A program made the position numbers and the translations under genes. Under the pieces are notes generated by a model. The model saw only the letters and a list, made by a program, of their open reading frames with translations, was not told the origin of the DNA and ran no database searches. From NCBI GenBank assembly GCA_020747065.1, contig JAGMVK010000005.1, positions 310,001 through 374,000 on the forward strand: a stretch of 64,000 bases of DNA, given 5' to 3'. Below, in pieces: positions 43,509-55,500 of the stretch (its first letter is position 1; each line of letters opens with the position of its first letter). The stretch comes from Cadophora sp. MPI-SDFR-AT-0126. Taxonomy: Eukaryota; Ascomycota; Leotiomycetes; Helotiales; Ploettnerulaceae.

Positions 43509-46500
43509 TCTTTGAGGATCAGAATATGGGACGGCATGGATACGATGGGATGAGCTTGGAACCAATTAGGAAACTGGAGAATGGAGTTCTGGAACGGGAA
43601 TGAAGATTACAACGCATGTCTCGTCCCATTTATTTGCTCATAATGTTATGTCTAGTTATTCAGGTGTTTAGGGATGGTGTTCTGAACATACCCCGCGTGC
43701 GCGCAAGTATATACGCAGCAGTCTTAGCTGCGAAATAAAATCCATTAGATCTCACTTCCATTCAAATTACCTCATGTTCACGACTTTCTTGCCATCAATT
43801 GTGTGATCAAAGTATTGAATTCTTGACATATACTGAAACCCTATCATTGATCGCTCGGTAGATCGAGGTTTAGAGTTCTATCTAAGATCTCACATATTTG
43901 ACTTACGGCACAGGGTCAAGGCTCAAACTCAATCGCGATACTTCGCTCAATTCGGAAAGCCTATTTAGTTCTCACTCAGGCGACTATCCCGAGCATATTC
44001 CCCAAATTTACCATAATTTCAATATCATTGACATAATAACTAAAGAGTGCCAAATAGTGTTTCCATCTTCATTTCTCGGAACACCGAACTCAAATCCCAG
44101 TTTCGTTTCCACAAAGAGCCATTGAACAAGAACCCAAAACAAACCACCGAAGTTCCAAATAAAACAGAACCTGCTCAGCCCCACAGTATCTACATACACC
44201 TGGAAAAGTCCCCGCCCGCCTTGACGGCTATCGTACGGCACTTCTCTGTAATTGTAATTCTAGGTGTTGGCATCTGCAAGTCGGTCGCGTCAAATCAGTC
44301 AAGTCAGCATTCCCTGGCCTCTCACAAATCGACCCGCGTCTGCACCACCACTACACGAGGCACGTCGTCTCGTCTAAGCACCAGTCAAGAGATCCCTCTT
44401 CCATCTTAGCGATGCTTCTATTTCCAGCCAAGTAGCGCGGGTCCTTGGCCTCAGCTGCAGTGCTTTCTCCACTATCCCGCAGTGGAGCTAGATAGAATCT
44501 CAAAATCCTGCCGCAACAAAAACTAAATCTGTATCTAGAACTTTATTGCAGATCTTGGAGCACGGTCCTTGATCCTTCTTTTCCTGAGTAAATAAACAAA
44601 TACCGGTATTGATGGGAATAAGCGCCGCTCCGCCATGATTTGAATGGACGGGCGTTTGGATGGATTGTATATGGGGGCGTGTAGTGGAGATCGTCCATGG
44701 AAGAGAGCTGCATGCATGCAGGCCTGCGGCTAGGTCTTCTATGTTCCCTGTGCATTCTGCAGCCGGGATATAGGCCTTCCCTGCCGGGTACCCTAGGAGG
44801 TGAGATGCCAGACATACAGCGCACAGGGAGGGACTTTTGGCAGAGAAAACAGGGTAGGGTGTCCAAGGGCTTGGGGGCTGTGGGAGGAGGGACGGAGCGG
44901 GAACGCGGCTGCAGGCTGCAGGTTGCAGGTAGGTGTAGGGCTGGGTTGTACGAATGAGAGGTGCGTGCTCGGTCGTTTTGGGAGCAGGGGAGTGGTATAC
45001 ATAGGTACTTACATACATACGTGACTACTTAATTACATGATCCGCTTGCTGAGCCGTTCAGTCGCCGATGAAGATATATTCGGGGGTTTGTAAAGCGAGG
45101 TGTTTGATTCGCCTGCTCGGTGGGTGGTTTAGGGGCTATTCGCTTAATCTTTTAGGGGACCACCAGGACCGTGGGGGATATTTACATGGCTTCATTTTTC
45201 GACACTAAGAACGAACCACAACTTCAATACATCATGACAAAACAGGTACTGACTGGTGACTATGCAGCGGAAGTTCAGTACGCCATAACCCGACGGGGTA
45301 AACCGGGCGTTACACAACATATCTGTCTCGCCCACGCTGCTCGTCACCTCTCGGAAGCCTGCAGCCTGTATCCGCAACCCATCAGACCTTTTTAATCTGC
45401 AAGTGACCTTAACCTCGTACAACATGCAGTTCCCAAGATCCAGCAATCGACTTCAATTAAACACGTCGCTGTCATACACGAAATGTATCACTTACATAAG
45501 TACAGTATCCTCTTTAGGACTGTATCACGAGAGCGGTATATTAAATGACTTTCTTGGGATGCTGATGGTAAGTGGTCGGTTGGCGCAGCGGTGACATTCG
45601 CTGCACTGGGGATTGCTTGGATTGGAATGCTGACTGCAGATGCGTTGAGCTGGGTATTACCGTACTTTTATGATAGCGGTAAGGATGTAATATGGTGGTC
45701 CTTTTGTTCTGCATTCTGCGCATTCTGCAAAATGAATGCTTGGGCAGGATCGGATGAGATGCATGCGTCTTTGTGACACCACACTTGGGATTTGTTTGGG
45801 TGCTGGATGATGACTTGGGTCGGGTATGGGATGATCAGGACATGGTGTGATGGGATGAACTCTCTCGTAGGTGCTTACTACCCAGGCACTGCGATATGAG
45901 AGGTGGAAGGACTCCATCCAATAAGAAAACAAGGGTCCAGTGCCGTGTTGGATATCCCACCCGAGGTAGGACAGGTTGTGCAACAGCACTTACAGAGGAG
46001 TCCTCGTAAACTGGCCATGTTGCAGGGCAGCCTCAGGGAGATTCAGCGCCTCTAGCGCTGAGAATGGTAGCGACGGCCGCTGTAGAACGCCACAGGTCGC
46101 CCCCGCCGAACGCCGAAACTCAGCTTGGCATAGCCCTATGAGACACGCCATCCCCTTACCGACTCAAAGAACAGAATGGGAGAGTGGTAAGTGAAGACAC
46201 GTAAGTGACCCATAAGTCGCAAGTACAAGTCAATGGGCACCTAGCTAGCTGGTAGCTGGCAAGAATGTAAGATGTTCTTGCGGGTGATTTTTTCCAGTCT
46301 AGCTTTTGTGCTGGATCTTAACCATACCTTCGGTACAATTCGAGCCTTTCAGCCTCTCGAGTCCTGGTTTTCGGGAACTGAAGTTTTCCCAAAGCAGTCC
46401 AACCTCCGATCCAGAAAGCTTGAGTTGTCATGCAACCAACCAATCGGAATCTCTAGCAGCTGTCTAGGTAAAGCCGCCGTCGATCTCTCCGCTGGCATAT

Positions 46501-48114
46501 ACATATTCCATGCTTATGCCGGGTCAAGATCACGTCTCCTTTCGAAAAGCGCCATTCTGGTTTCCTTCGCTCGACAATTTAAGTGTCAGGGAGACTTATT
46601 GAACCGTCTGAGACCGCATTTTCAGTCAAGGTCCATTCCGGACCGAATTGGGCTGAACGCTACAGTACCTGGCTCACTTCCAGGCAGATGAATTCCGAGG
46701 AAGAGAAAGAGGCGTGCTGAAACCTAAGCCTACGGATTTGCCGAAAAAATGAGCATTGTCATTCTTGTGCTACGTTACTGGAGCAAAGAAGGACCCTGGG
46801 ATCGCGTTTTCGTTCCTTGAACTCATGCTTGTGTCACGGAAGGTCGAGGGCTTCTATTGTCGTTCTGTTACATAGCATGACTTTCCGATGAGGGGGGATG
46901 ACTCGGTTTCTGTTATGGGTTAGGGCAATTTTTCGATCCTCGTTCCTTGGTATTTGTGATTGTATTTGTGTTACGGAAGGCTGGAAGGCGTCGAATCTCG
47001 TTCTATGCTGTGCAATCTGTCCCAGACATGCCGTGCGAGTATGTCACAATGCAGCCGAAACAAACACCCATGTTGGAAGACCCTGAATGTTGTATTACTG
47101 GAGTATACTGAAAGCGTAAGGAGTATCTGGCTCGGAGTGCTGGGTTGGAAAGAATTTCGTGCAGTAGTTTGAAGCTTGACAACACTAAAACCTAGTACCT
47201 TTTTCCACTTCATTTTATCTCACCGAACACGAATGGCGTCACTCAGCTGTGTCCAGAATCGCCATACATTTGTCAAGTGAGACATTCACGTGAGAATCCG
47301 GTCAAGAGTACTCGGACTGTTGATATGCTGCGATGCTTGTACAACGTTCCTTCGTTCGGGATCCCCCTTGTTTTGGGTTCTCTTCCTTCTCTTCCTTGAT
47401 GTTTACTATCCCCGAATTTTTACATGACCATTTTCCGACATGGAAGTTGGATTGGTGGCGGGGCTGGGGTGAGCTTTCTTTTTTCTTTTTTGTTCCAAGG
47501 GGGTCCTGTGCTTGCCCAAAAAAGCCATTGAGATAAGTTTCACAGAAGGTGAACACGAAGGGTGTAAGCGAGGAATCGTGAAACTCAAAAGTGCAATGGA
47601 AGAAATTTCTATAATGGTGTGATTGAGGCTACATTTTGGGTGCTGAAAACTGCTCGTAAATTCGTTAATGGTTGGATCTTGGTCGGCAAAAGACGTAAAG
47701 GCCGAGTAGAATGTGACATACCAGAACGAAACATGAGGCAGCTGTTTGGGAATTCGATTTCGTTGCATGGTGCTTTACAAAGTGCAGACTGGGATTATCC
47801 CATGATACTGCACTATTTGAAAGAAGAATCCCTCAAGGAAGGTGCGTGTTGACGTTGCCTTCTTCGGCGGGTAATCAGCAGAGCCAGCAGCATGTGATGG
47901 AAGTCACGCCGAAAGAGGAGTTTCAGAATAAGGTTGTATTATCCTCAACTTTCTCTACATATCTGCCCATCAATTACAGTCCAATTTTTCGATCCAAAGT
48001 CTATCCCAATACCAATTCCCAATGCTCATCTACATGCTCATTACTCCCCATCGACAAAAAAAGAAATGCATCAACAAATTCCCCAACAGTCGCTAAGCAA
48101 GATGCAAACATCCC
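43509..48114. other. Long intergenic region (4.6 kb)
   Basis: The largest gap in the window, between the regulator and the pepsin-fold gene. Only short frames are present, none with a domain or a plausible exon chain. Small GT- and CT-rich patches occur near 44750-45010 and 46240-46265. No transposase, terminal repeats or tRNA were found by eye. Confidence 0.45.
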
Positions 48115-49443
48115 CTACTTGAACAACTTCTTGTTCAATGGAGCCAATCCGACCTTGTTGTTGGTGTAGTCAAACTCGAGGTAAGTCCTGCTCAGAACAT
48201 TGAAGCCAAAGAAAGTCTGCGCGCCATCAACAGGTCTATCCCAGACACGAGCGTTCAAGAGGCATTTCCCGGCGTGCAGAGTAGTATCAATGTACTGAGC
48301 AGGGACAGAGGTAAGCTTCTGCTTGCGGCCAATCTCATAAGTGATGGTGGGGAAAGTGTTGATCTTGTCGCAAGGGACCTCGTGAAGACCGCCGGCACCT
48401 GGGTTGACGGGGCTGGTTCCGGGGAGGTTGAAGACGTCGAGTGGCTTGGCATTGGTGACTTTGACCATGTAGTTGAAAGCGTCCCATGGCATTGGAGCGC
48501 CGTGGCCGAACTTGTCTTCATCCCAGACGGCGATGGGGTCGATGGCGTCGCACTTGGGGTTCTTGGTCGTGGCGTTGTAGTTTGGTGAGTTGGTGGCTTT
48601 GAGGGAGAAGGACTTGCCGCCGATGGACAGGCCAGTCCAGGCGGAGGACCAGTAGTTGCTGCGCTTAGGGCTGAGAGACAAGTGCTCGCCGGAGTTGATG
48701 CAGTCGTCGAGGATAGTGTCGTGATAGACCATGTCGCGTGGGTTGTAGACAGACTCGTCAGTTCCGCCGAGAACGGTCAAGTGCTCGTATCCATAGCAGC
48801 TGTCCTTGTTCTTGAGCTGATCGCAGGTGTGCCATCCCATGAGTGGGTTGAGGACTTTGCCTTGGAAGAATTGGAATGGAGCAGGCCAGAATGTTTGGTT
48901 GGCGTTCTTGGGCACGGGAGCGAATCCAAAGACTCCACCGATGTCGAAAGCCTGTGGCAATGGGAAGCCGAAGTCCGTGTTGCCCATGTAGACATCGTTC
49001 AAGCACTTCCGGTCACCATTTGCCGCACTGTTAAAGCAAATGGTATCTGTACCATATTTCATGGTGAAGGGAAGGCCAGGGGTGTAATCGGTGCCGTTGA
49101 AGGTTGCCCTGTTGAGAGTGGTGTTCTTGAAAGTAGAAGACTTGGCTTCGTCATAGTATTGTTGTCCAGGTGGGATACATAGCTTGACATCGTGCTTGCC
49201 GACGCAGTCTGGGGTGTGAACCCAGGTAGTGTGCCATGTCCAATCGCTGAGCAAGCTCATCTCCTGAGGAGGGTTGCCGACGGTGATGTTCATGCGAGGA
49301 CCATGAATAGAATCCGTCATTGGAAGCAAGATCTTCTTGCAGTCATCGTTCTTTGGTCTGCGGTCCTCGGTTGGTGCAGCAAAAGCCGAGCTAACAAGGA
49401 GGGCAGAGACCACCCCTGCGGCGGAGAATGCTGATTTGACCAT
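48115..49443 (-). CDS. Secreted pepsin-fold protein lacking DTG motifs
   Basis: One exon, 442 residues. The signal peptide is MVKSAFSAAGVVSALLVSSAFAA. The body follows the two-lobe layout of A1 aspartic proteases: ILLPMTDSIHGPRMNITVGNPPQ matches the N-terminal strands, IGGVFGFAP the flap-side strand, and TFFGFNVLSRTYLEFDYTNNKVGLAP the end of the second lobe. The catalytic signatures are changed. Where DTGS is expected the first lobe has SDWTWHTTWV, and the second lobe has VWDEDKFGHG instead of DTG/DSG. An Asp may survive in each, but the Thr-Gly pair is gone in both. Several N-glycosylation sites are present. It is probably a secreted non-proteolytic homologue such as a binding protein or inhibitor decoy. 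The fold is fairly sure; the function is unknown. Confidence 0.78.
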   Translation of the reverse strand: MVKSAFSAAGVVSALLVSSAFAAPTEDRRPKNDDCKKILLPMTDSIHGPRMNITVGNPPQEMSLLSDWTWHTTWVHTPDCVGKHDVKLCIPPGQQYYDEAKSSTFKNTTLNRATFNGTDYTPGLPFTMKYGTDTICFNSAANGDRKCLNDVYMGNTDFGFPLPQAFDIGGVFGFAPVPKNANQTFWPAPFQFFQGKVLNPLMGWHTCDQLKNKDSCYGYEHLTVLGGTDESVYNPRDMVYHDTILDDCINSGEHLSLSPKRSNYWSSAWTGLSIGGKSFSLKATNSPNYNATTKNPKCDAIDPIAVWDEDKFGHGAPMPWDAFNYMVKVTNAKPLDVFNLPGTSPVNPGAGGLHEVPCDKINTFPTITYEIGRKQKLTSVPAQYIDTTLHAGKCLLNARVWDRPVDGAQTFFGFNVLSRTYLEFDYTNNKVGLAPLNKKLFK

Positions 49444-52400
49444 TTTTGAAGCCGGTGAAACTTATCAAAATGAATATGAATATGATATGCAAAATCGAAA
49501 TAATGCTCGCAAATACAAGGAAGATGGTGGTAGGCAAGGCGAGGAGGAGCAAGAAGATGATGAGGAGAGACTGTTGTGTTGCTGAAGAGAGTGAACTGGG
49601 TTGTTGATGCAGTACGATCTACAGACAGAACTATCTGTTTAAGTATTCCTCGTTCCTCAAAACACGCCGCATCATGAGTGGCTTCGATTCCCCATAAGCT
49701 GCCGATAGTCTCTCCTGGCAGACTTCATTATACTTGGCAGCGTACATCCAAAAACTTTGGGGGACTCCGCCCCGAGGCCGAAGACTTTGAATGCCCTCGC
49801 TTAACCCCTAAGGCTGGCGTTTGTTCGAGCCGAATCCTTTCACAGCCGCCGAAACGCACCGAAATGCCCACAATAAACGTCAAGTTTCTTCTATTCGTGG
49901 CTTTCCGAGAATGCAGAGTGTGATTTGCATGTATTCCAATCGGCACCGGCTGAAGTCATCTTCCGTTTTGTTGGACGAGATCTGGTGAGCATGGTCTGGA
50001 TATCGGGACGAGAGGTCTTGGACTTCAGACGAGAATTGGAGGATGACGGTTTAATTTGCCGACGTACCACGGCGCAGGTACGTTCTCTGGAGTACTGTAA
50101 GGAGGTAACGAGGTAACCCAGATATTTTCTGTGACATCTCCACCCTACTGAGCTGCGGCTCTAGCGACTCTGGTGATTTCATCTATCGAGACAATTAAAT
50201 CGTGATGCTGGTGTGAAGGATGAACAGGATTTCAGGCTTGGAGGGCTTGTATTTTTAGATCTCGCTACTGTCTTCACTTGCTGATCTAATTTTGTCAGGG
50301 CGGGTCTACCTACAGTGCACGTGCCCTACCTACCCTGCCCAGAAGCCACCTCCGCCTCGTGCCGTCGAAAACACTGCCTAGGTAAGCATGAGCCTCAATT
50401 GGAGGAAGAACACAACTACATCGAATTGGGGAAGATTATGTTCGACTGGCGATTTGAATAAGGCTTGACTGCTAGCTCCTCTTCCTCTCTTCGATCGGAA
50501 TGCCTTCCTAGCCCCAGCTTCCTGCACAACATTCCCGATGCACGGAACACCCCACGTTCTAGATAAGTTTGTCATGAAGTCAATCAGTATGACCAACCTT
50601 ACTTCCTGATACGTCTAGAGGAATATGCCCACTGGCCCGAATATCTGAATGAGAGCTTACTTGCTTCTTCATCCGACGGTAAGCCAGACTCGCAGTAAAG
50701 CAGTAAGTGCTGACCGGAAAGGACGGAGAGGACGGATCGTTCCTTAACTCCTCTTTCCAACACATGAATATGTGGAATGAGAATGAGAGCTGAATTGCCA
50801 GCGAATCTCAATCGAAGACGCGTCTAGAACACGAGTGCAGGTTTGTGGTGGGGGTTTCAAATAAGCTGATTGTGGGGTCAATACCACCATACCACTCAAA
50901 TGAGCTGGTGGAAAAAAAGCATCGTCGTGGCCGTTATCTGCCGCGCCTAACGATTGGAAGCTCGTATTTTTAAAGCCATGGAGCCATGCTTTAGTAAGTT
51001 GTGATCTATCATTTTGTAGAAAGACAAGATGAGGCGGGGCTAACCTACTCGCGGATAATGTAACGTCTTTGGAATCATGTCATTCACTTGACAAATTATG
51101 GTGACTGCAGGTGCTGTAAGAAGGCACAATACTGTCTCACGTCGTAAAAGACGCATGGCAATTCGACGGGGCCATCTGAATTGGCATCCATTATTGAAAT
51201 ACGATCCTTGAGATGGAGCGACGAGGGAGGAAGCCGAGGGTGGCGGGATTTGGACACTAATGCTGTTGGGGCTATTGTCTTAGACAATATTTCTTTTGCA
51301 GAGACACGATATTTCAAATCCCTCAATTCCTGAATATGCAATCCAGACCTAGAGCAGAAAATAGTAAAGTCCAGTCCTGCATCATGAACTTCGTCTTTCG
51401 GAATCACGGCTTCAACACTCCACAGCCCCCCAAAACTAGGACTTTTCAAGCAAAGAATTAAGACAAAAGTAACTTGCGCGCTTAAGCTTGCATAGACTTT
51501 ATGTCCCTAAACAAGTGAAGTAGGGCGTAAATGCACAGTAGCAGCTGTTTGAACTCAGCGTCGTGGCAACGGGAGGAAACGGGCGGATTGAACAACGTCA
51601 GATCCGGACAATAGTGACAGGAAGAAGGAAGGTGAGCCGATCCTGATGCGGAATGACCAATAATTGCATATCTTGGAGGGCCACAGCACAAGATGCGATT
51701 GAAATGAGAGGCTTGCAAAAACGACAATGAGAGTTGGCCCTGCATCTATAAGTTGTCATGAAAGATACCAATCTCGATGGAATCTACATAGATCAGATAC
51801 TCTTTTAACAATACAGTCATATAGACCGATTGGATTAGATGACCTTGTTCTTTGGGGTAAATGCTCCTTTGATATTCCCCAAAAGAGCCCTGTTGCGGGT
51901 GCCTATAGACCTTGCCACCCCTGCTTACAGGGAGAGGGTAGTCGAGATAAACATTGCTGTGTTGATACTAATGCTTTGGATTGCAATAAAACGGTACACA
52001 AGTAGCCAAAAAAGGACCATGAAGGGAGGACATCTCGACAGAACAAGACTGTCCTGATAGCTATTCCCGAGATAATTTCAATGAAGTGGAAAGGCCCCGT
52101 ACAGGTTCGTATTACAAGTGAGAGATGATGAGGTTCACGTATTCTTCAAGGTGGGATATTCTGATCAGCACATAAATCCAAGTATTATTCATTATAGACA
52201 AATCCCACAACCAACGATCTATATGCCATGATCAATCTCAGCACCACCGACCCGCAAAGTCCACCCCACTCCGGTCCCGACTCCATCGTGTTCAGTCCAA
52301 GCAGACAGTGGTGCCTCGACGACAAGTACATTCCCAACAGACAACAAACATTTCCATCTCTCATCCAGCTCATCCCATACATAAGGAGTGACATGACAAG

Positions 52401-52578
52401 ATTAACCCGACATTTCAAAATACATGAAAAGAATCGATGACGACAAAGGAAAGTGACAAGAACAATGAAAAAAGGAAATGAGAAACTCCAAGATGTCTAT
52501 CCCGCGCTCGCTTTTATGAAACTCCATCTAATGCCAGGACCATGACAAAAGAAAACTTGGTATCGTCTATGCAAAGAC
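49444..52578. other. Long intergenic region (3.1 kb)
   Basis: Between the pepsin-fold gene and the 3' end of the megasynthase. A 117-codon frame at 51096-51449 (minus) has no recognisable motif and no partner exon. I find no tailoring gene (P450, enoyl reductase, transporter) here, so this side looks like the border of the biosynthetic cluster. Confidence 0.45.
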
Positions 52579-55500
52579 TCAGAACCGCCTTCTGCTCAGC
52601 GTCTTCAAGCTCGCAGTGCCACCCTCATTCCTCAGGACTTCTCTAATCAGAGATCCAAGACCAACCGACAGACCGGCCTTCTGCACCTCAACAACCCAGT
52701 CATCAAGCTCCAGCGTAGCAAGCTTCTGACCGAACTTGTTCTCGAGGTAAGTGCCAAGCTCACGGATACGGATCCTGTCATCGCCACAGTGGTTCTTGAC
52801 GACGGCGCCTGCGCTGCGAGCGAACAGAGAGTTGACAACCATGTAGCCGACCTCCTCGACCTCGACGAATTGCATGTGTCCATCGATACCTGGAGTGTGA
52901 GGAACGGCACCGATGCGCATCGAGTACTCGAGGATGTTGGCAGTCATGTTGACGCTTGCTGCCCCGTCACCGAGGATGTTCGATGGGCGGTGGACCCAGA
53001 CTGGGAGGCCGCATTGCTCGGAGGCAGCGAGGAGGTATTTCTCGCCGGCCCATTTGCTGGCTGCGTATCCCATCGATCCGTCCGTGGGAGGTGTGAAGGT
53101 TGGGATGAAGCGCTCGCCGAGGTCGAGTTCAGGGATGAACGAGGCGACACCAGCGGTGGAGACGAAGTGGAATGGTGTCTTGCGGACCATGGCTAGGCGT
53201 GTGAGTTCCTTGGTTGAGCCCAGGTTGGAGGCTTGCAGTGAGGCGTAGGACTTGAGGAAGGAGACGTCGCAGCCGTTGTGGATGATGCGGTCGGCTTTCT
53301 TGGACAGGTCGATGAATTGTTGCTCGGTGAGGCCGAGACGAGGGGATGCGAGATCACCATAGTACTTGATGATCTTTGAGGACATGATGGGGAGCGTACG
53401 TGAGGTCTTGCCCTCCGAGAGACGAATGGCGACACAGTGGATCTTGCCAACGCGCTCGTCGGCGACAAGTTCGCGGAGGATCTGGGTACCGAGGAATCCG
53501 GTTGCACCAGTAAGGACTACTTCGACGTAGGATCTTGAGACAGGTCGAAGGCCGAGCGAATGTGGTGATGATTCAAAGAGTGTTGGCTCAAGAGCAGTCT
53601 CGCTGTCCCAGTTGATGGCAGTTGTAGTCTGTAAAAGTCAAAGTTAGTATAATTCTCCAAGGCGCGGGTTTTAGATATCATACCTCGACATCAGAGACAG
53701 CCTCAATCTGAGCAGCCATGCTCTCGAGGGTGCTAGACTGGAAAAGAGTGTAGAGCGCAATGTTGGCGCTGAAGGTATCGCGGATCATAGCTTGAACGTT
53801 GACAAGCAACATGGAGTTACCTCCGAGGACGAAGAAGTCAGAGCTACCACGGACACCGGCAACAGAGACACCAGCTGGAAGACATCGGCCCCAGATCTCC
53901 TTGAGGGATGCTTCGGTCATGGTAAGGTCGATTGGTGTAGAATCATCGACTTCTTGGAATGAAGGCAATTCGATGGCAGCAAGTGCTCGCATGTCGATCT
54001 TGCCATTGGGAGTTCTGGGCAGACTGTCAAGAGCAACGAATTTGTTTGGAATCATGGTGGATGGAAGAGGAAGACCGGCGAGGAACTTGCGAGTATCGGC
54101 AATTTCCTGACCAAGCACAGCGAATGCAACGAGGAAAGCATTGTCGCCCTCGCCACGGAGGCAGACTGCCGCTTCGGTGATCGCACCCTTGGATTCGCGG
54201 ACGATCGTGGATCGAATGTCATCAAGTTCAATACGGACACCACGAAGCTTGACTTGGTTGTCACCGGCGATACGTCCCAAGAAGACGAATCGTCCGTCTG
54301 GAAGCATCTTCGCTCTGTCTCCAGTGCGGTACATGCGATCCCATCCCTTGGCGATATCTGCGTCAGAGGCAAACGGATCTGGAACCCACTTGGCAGCGGT
54401 CAATTCCTTCTGACCGAGGTAGCCTTGCGAGATGCTGGCACCTCCACAGACCATCTCACCTGGGTGGCCGACAGGAACTGGGTTGAGGTTGTCGTCGAGG
54501 ATGTAGGTGGAGTAGTTGGGGAGGGAGGAGCCAACAATCATGTTCTGCTCGCTGGCTGTTGGGTCGCTAAGAGGAATCTCCCAGGCTGAGTTGATGATGG
54601 TGATCTCAGTTGGACCTGTAAACGTCGGTGACTGCTTTTCAAAAGGACCGAGAGATTTGAAGTACTTACCACATGAGTTGAGGAGTCTCAGCTTGGGCAG
54701 GTTGATCTTCTGGAATTGCTGGACGATGGCACTGGTCAATGGCTCACCGCAAGAGAATGCAGATCGCCATTCAGTCAATTGGCGGAGAAGAGATGGGTCT
54801 TGACGGAGGATGAGAGAGTAGACGGAAGGAGTGACAATGGTGTATGTCACTTGGTGTTCAACCATCAGCTTTACAAGCTCCATGGGATCAGTTCTGGTTT
54901 GGAGGGATGCAACGACCATCTTGCCCTGTGATGCAATAAATTGCATCATCTGAGCAAGGGATAAATCGAAACCAAGGTTAGTGGGTTGAAGGACGACTTC
55001 CTTGCCATTGGCAATGTTGTACTCTTTGTTCACACCATAGATGTGGTTGACGAAGTTGGAGTTCTTGAGGAGAGTTCCCTTGGGTGTACCGGTAGTTCCA
55101 GAAGTGTAGATTACACATGCTGTAGCCTCGGGTTGTGACATGTCTTCAGTGTAGTGAGTGCGACGTCCGCCCATGTCCGAGAGCTTGAAGATGTGGCGGT
55201 TGGGGACACGGAAGCTGCGTTGTGCTGATGCCCATGTTTGTTCGTCGCAGATAATTGCAGCTGGTTTGCAGTCGTTGACGATGAGCTCGAGACGTGAGAC
55301 AGGGTTGGATGGGTCCAATGGAACATAAATAGCGCCGATACGGAGCACAGCCAACCAGTAGCAGACACTCATGGCGCTGGGCTCGCAGTTGACACCGACA
55401 AATGCTTGTGGCTTGACACCCAGTCTGAGAAGATGAGCAGAAATTGTGCTGACCCATGAGGCCATTTCAATCCATGTGAGTTGGCCGCCGACATTATCCA

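Noticed and set aside
44500..45018. 172-codon open frame on the minus strand in the 4.6-kb gap
   Set aside because: Composition is that of simple-sequence DNA (Pro/Ser/His/Thr), with competing frames of similar length at the same place and no domain or signal.
51096..51449. 117-codon frame on the minus strand
   Set aside because: No motif, no partner exon and no clear promoter; length is within chance expectation for this much DNA.
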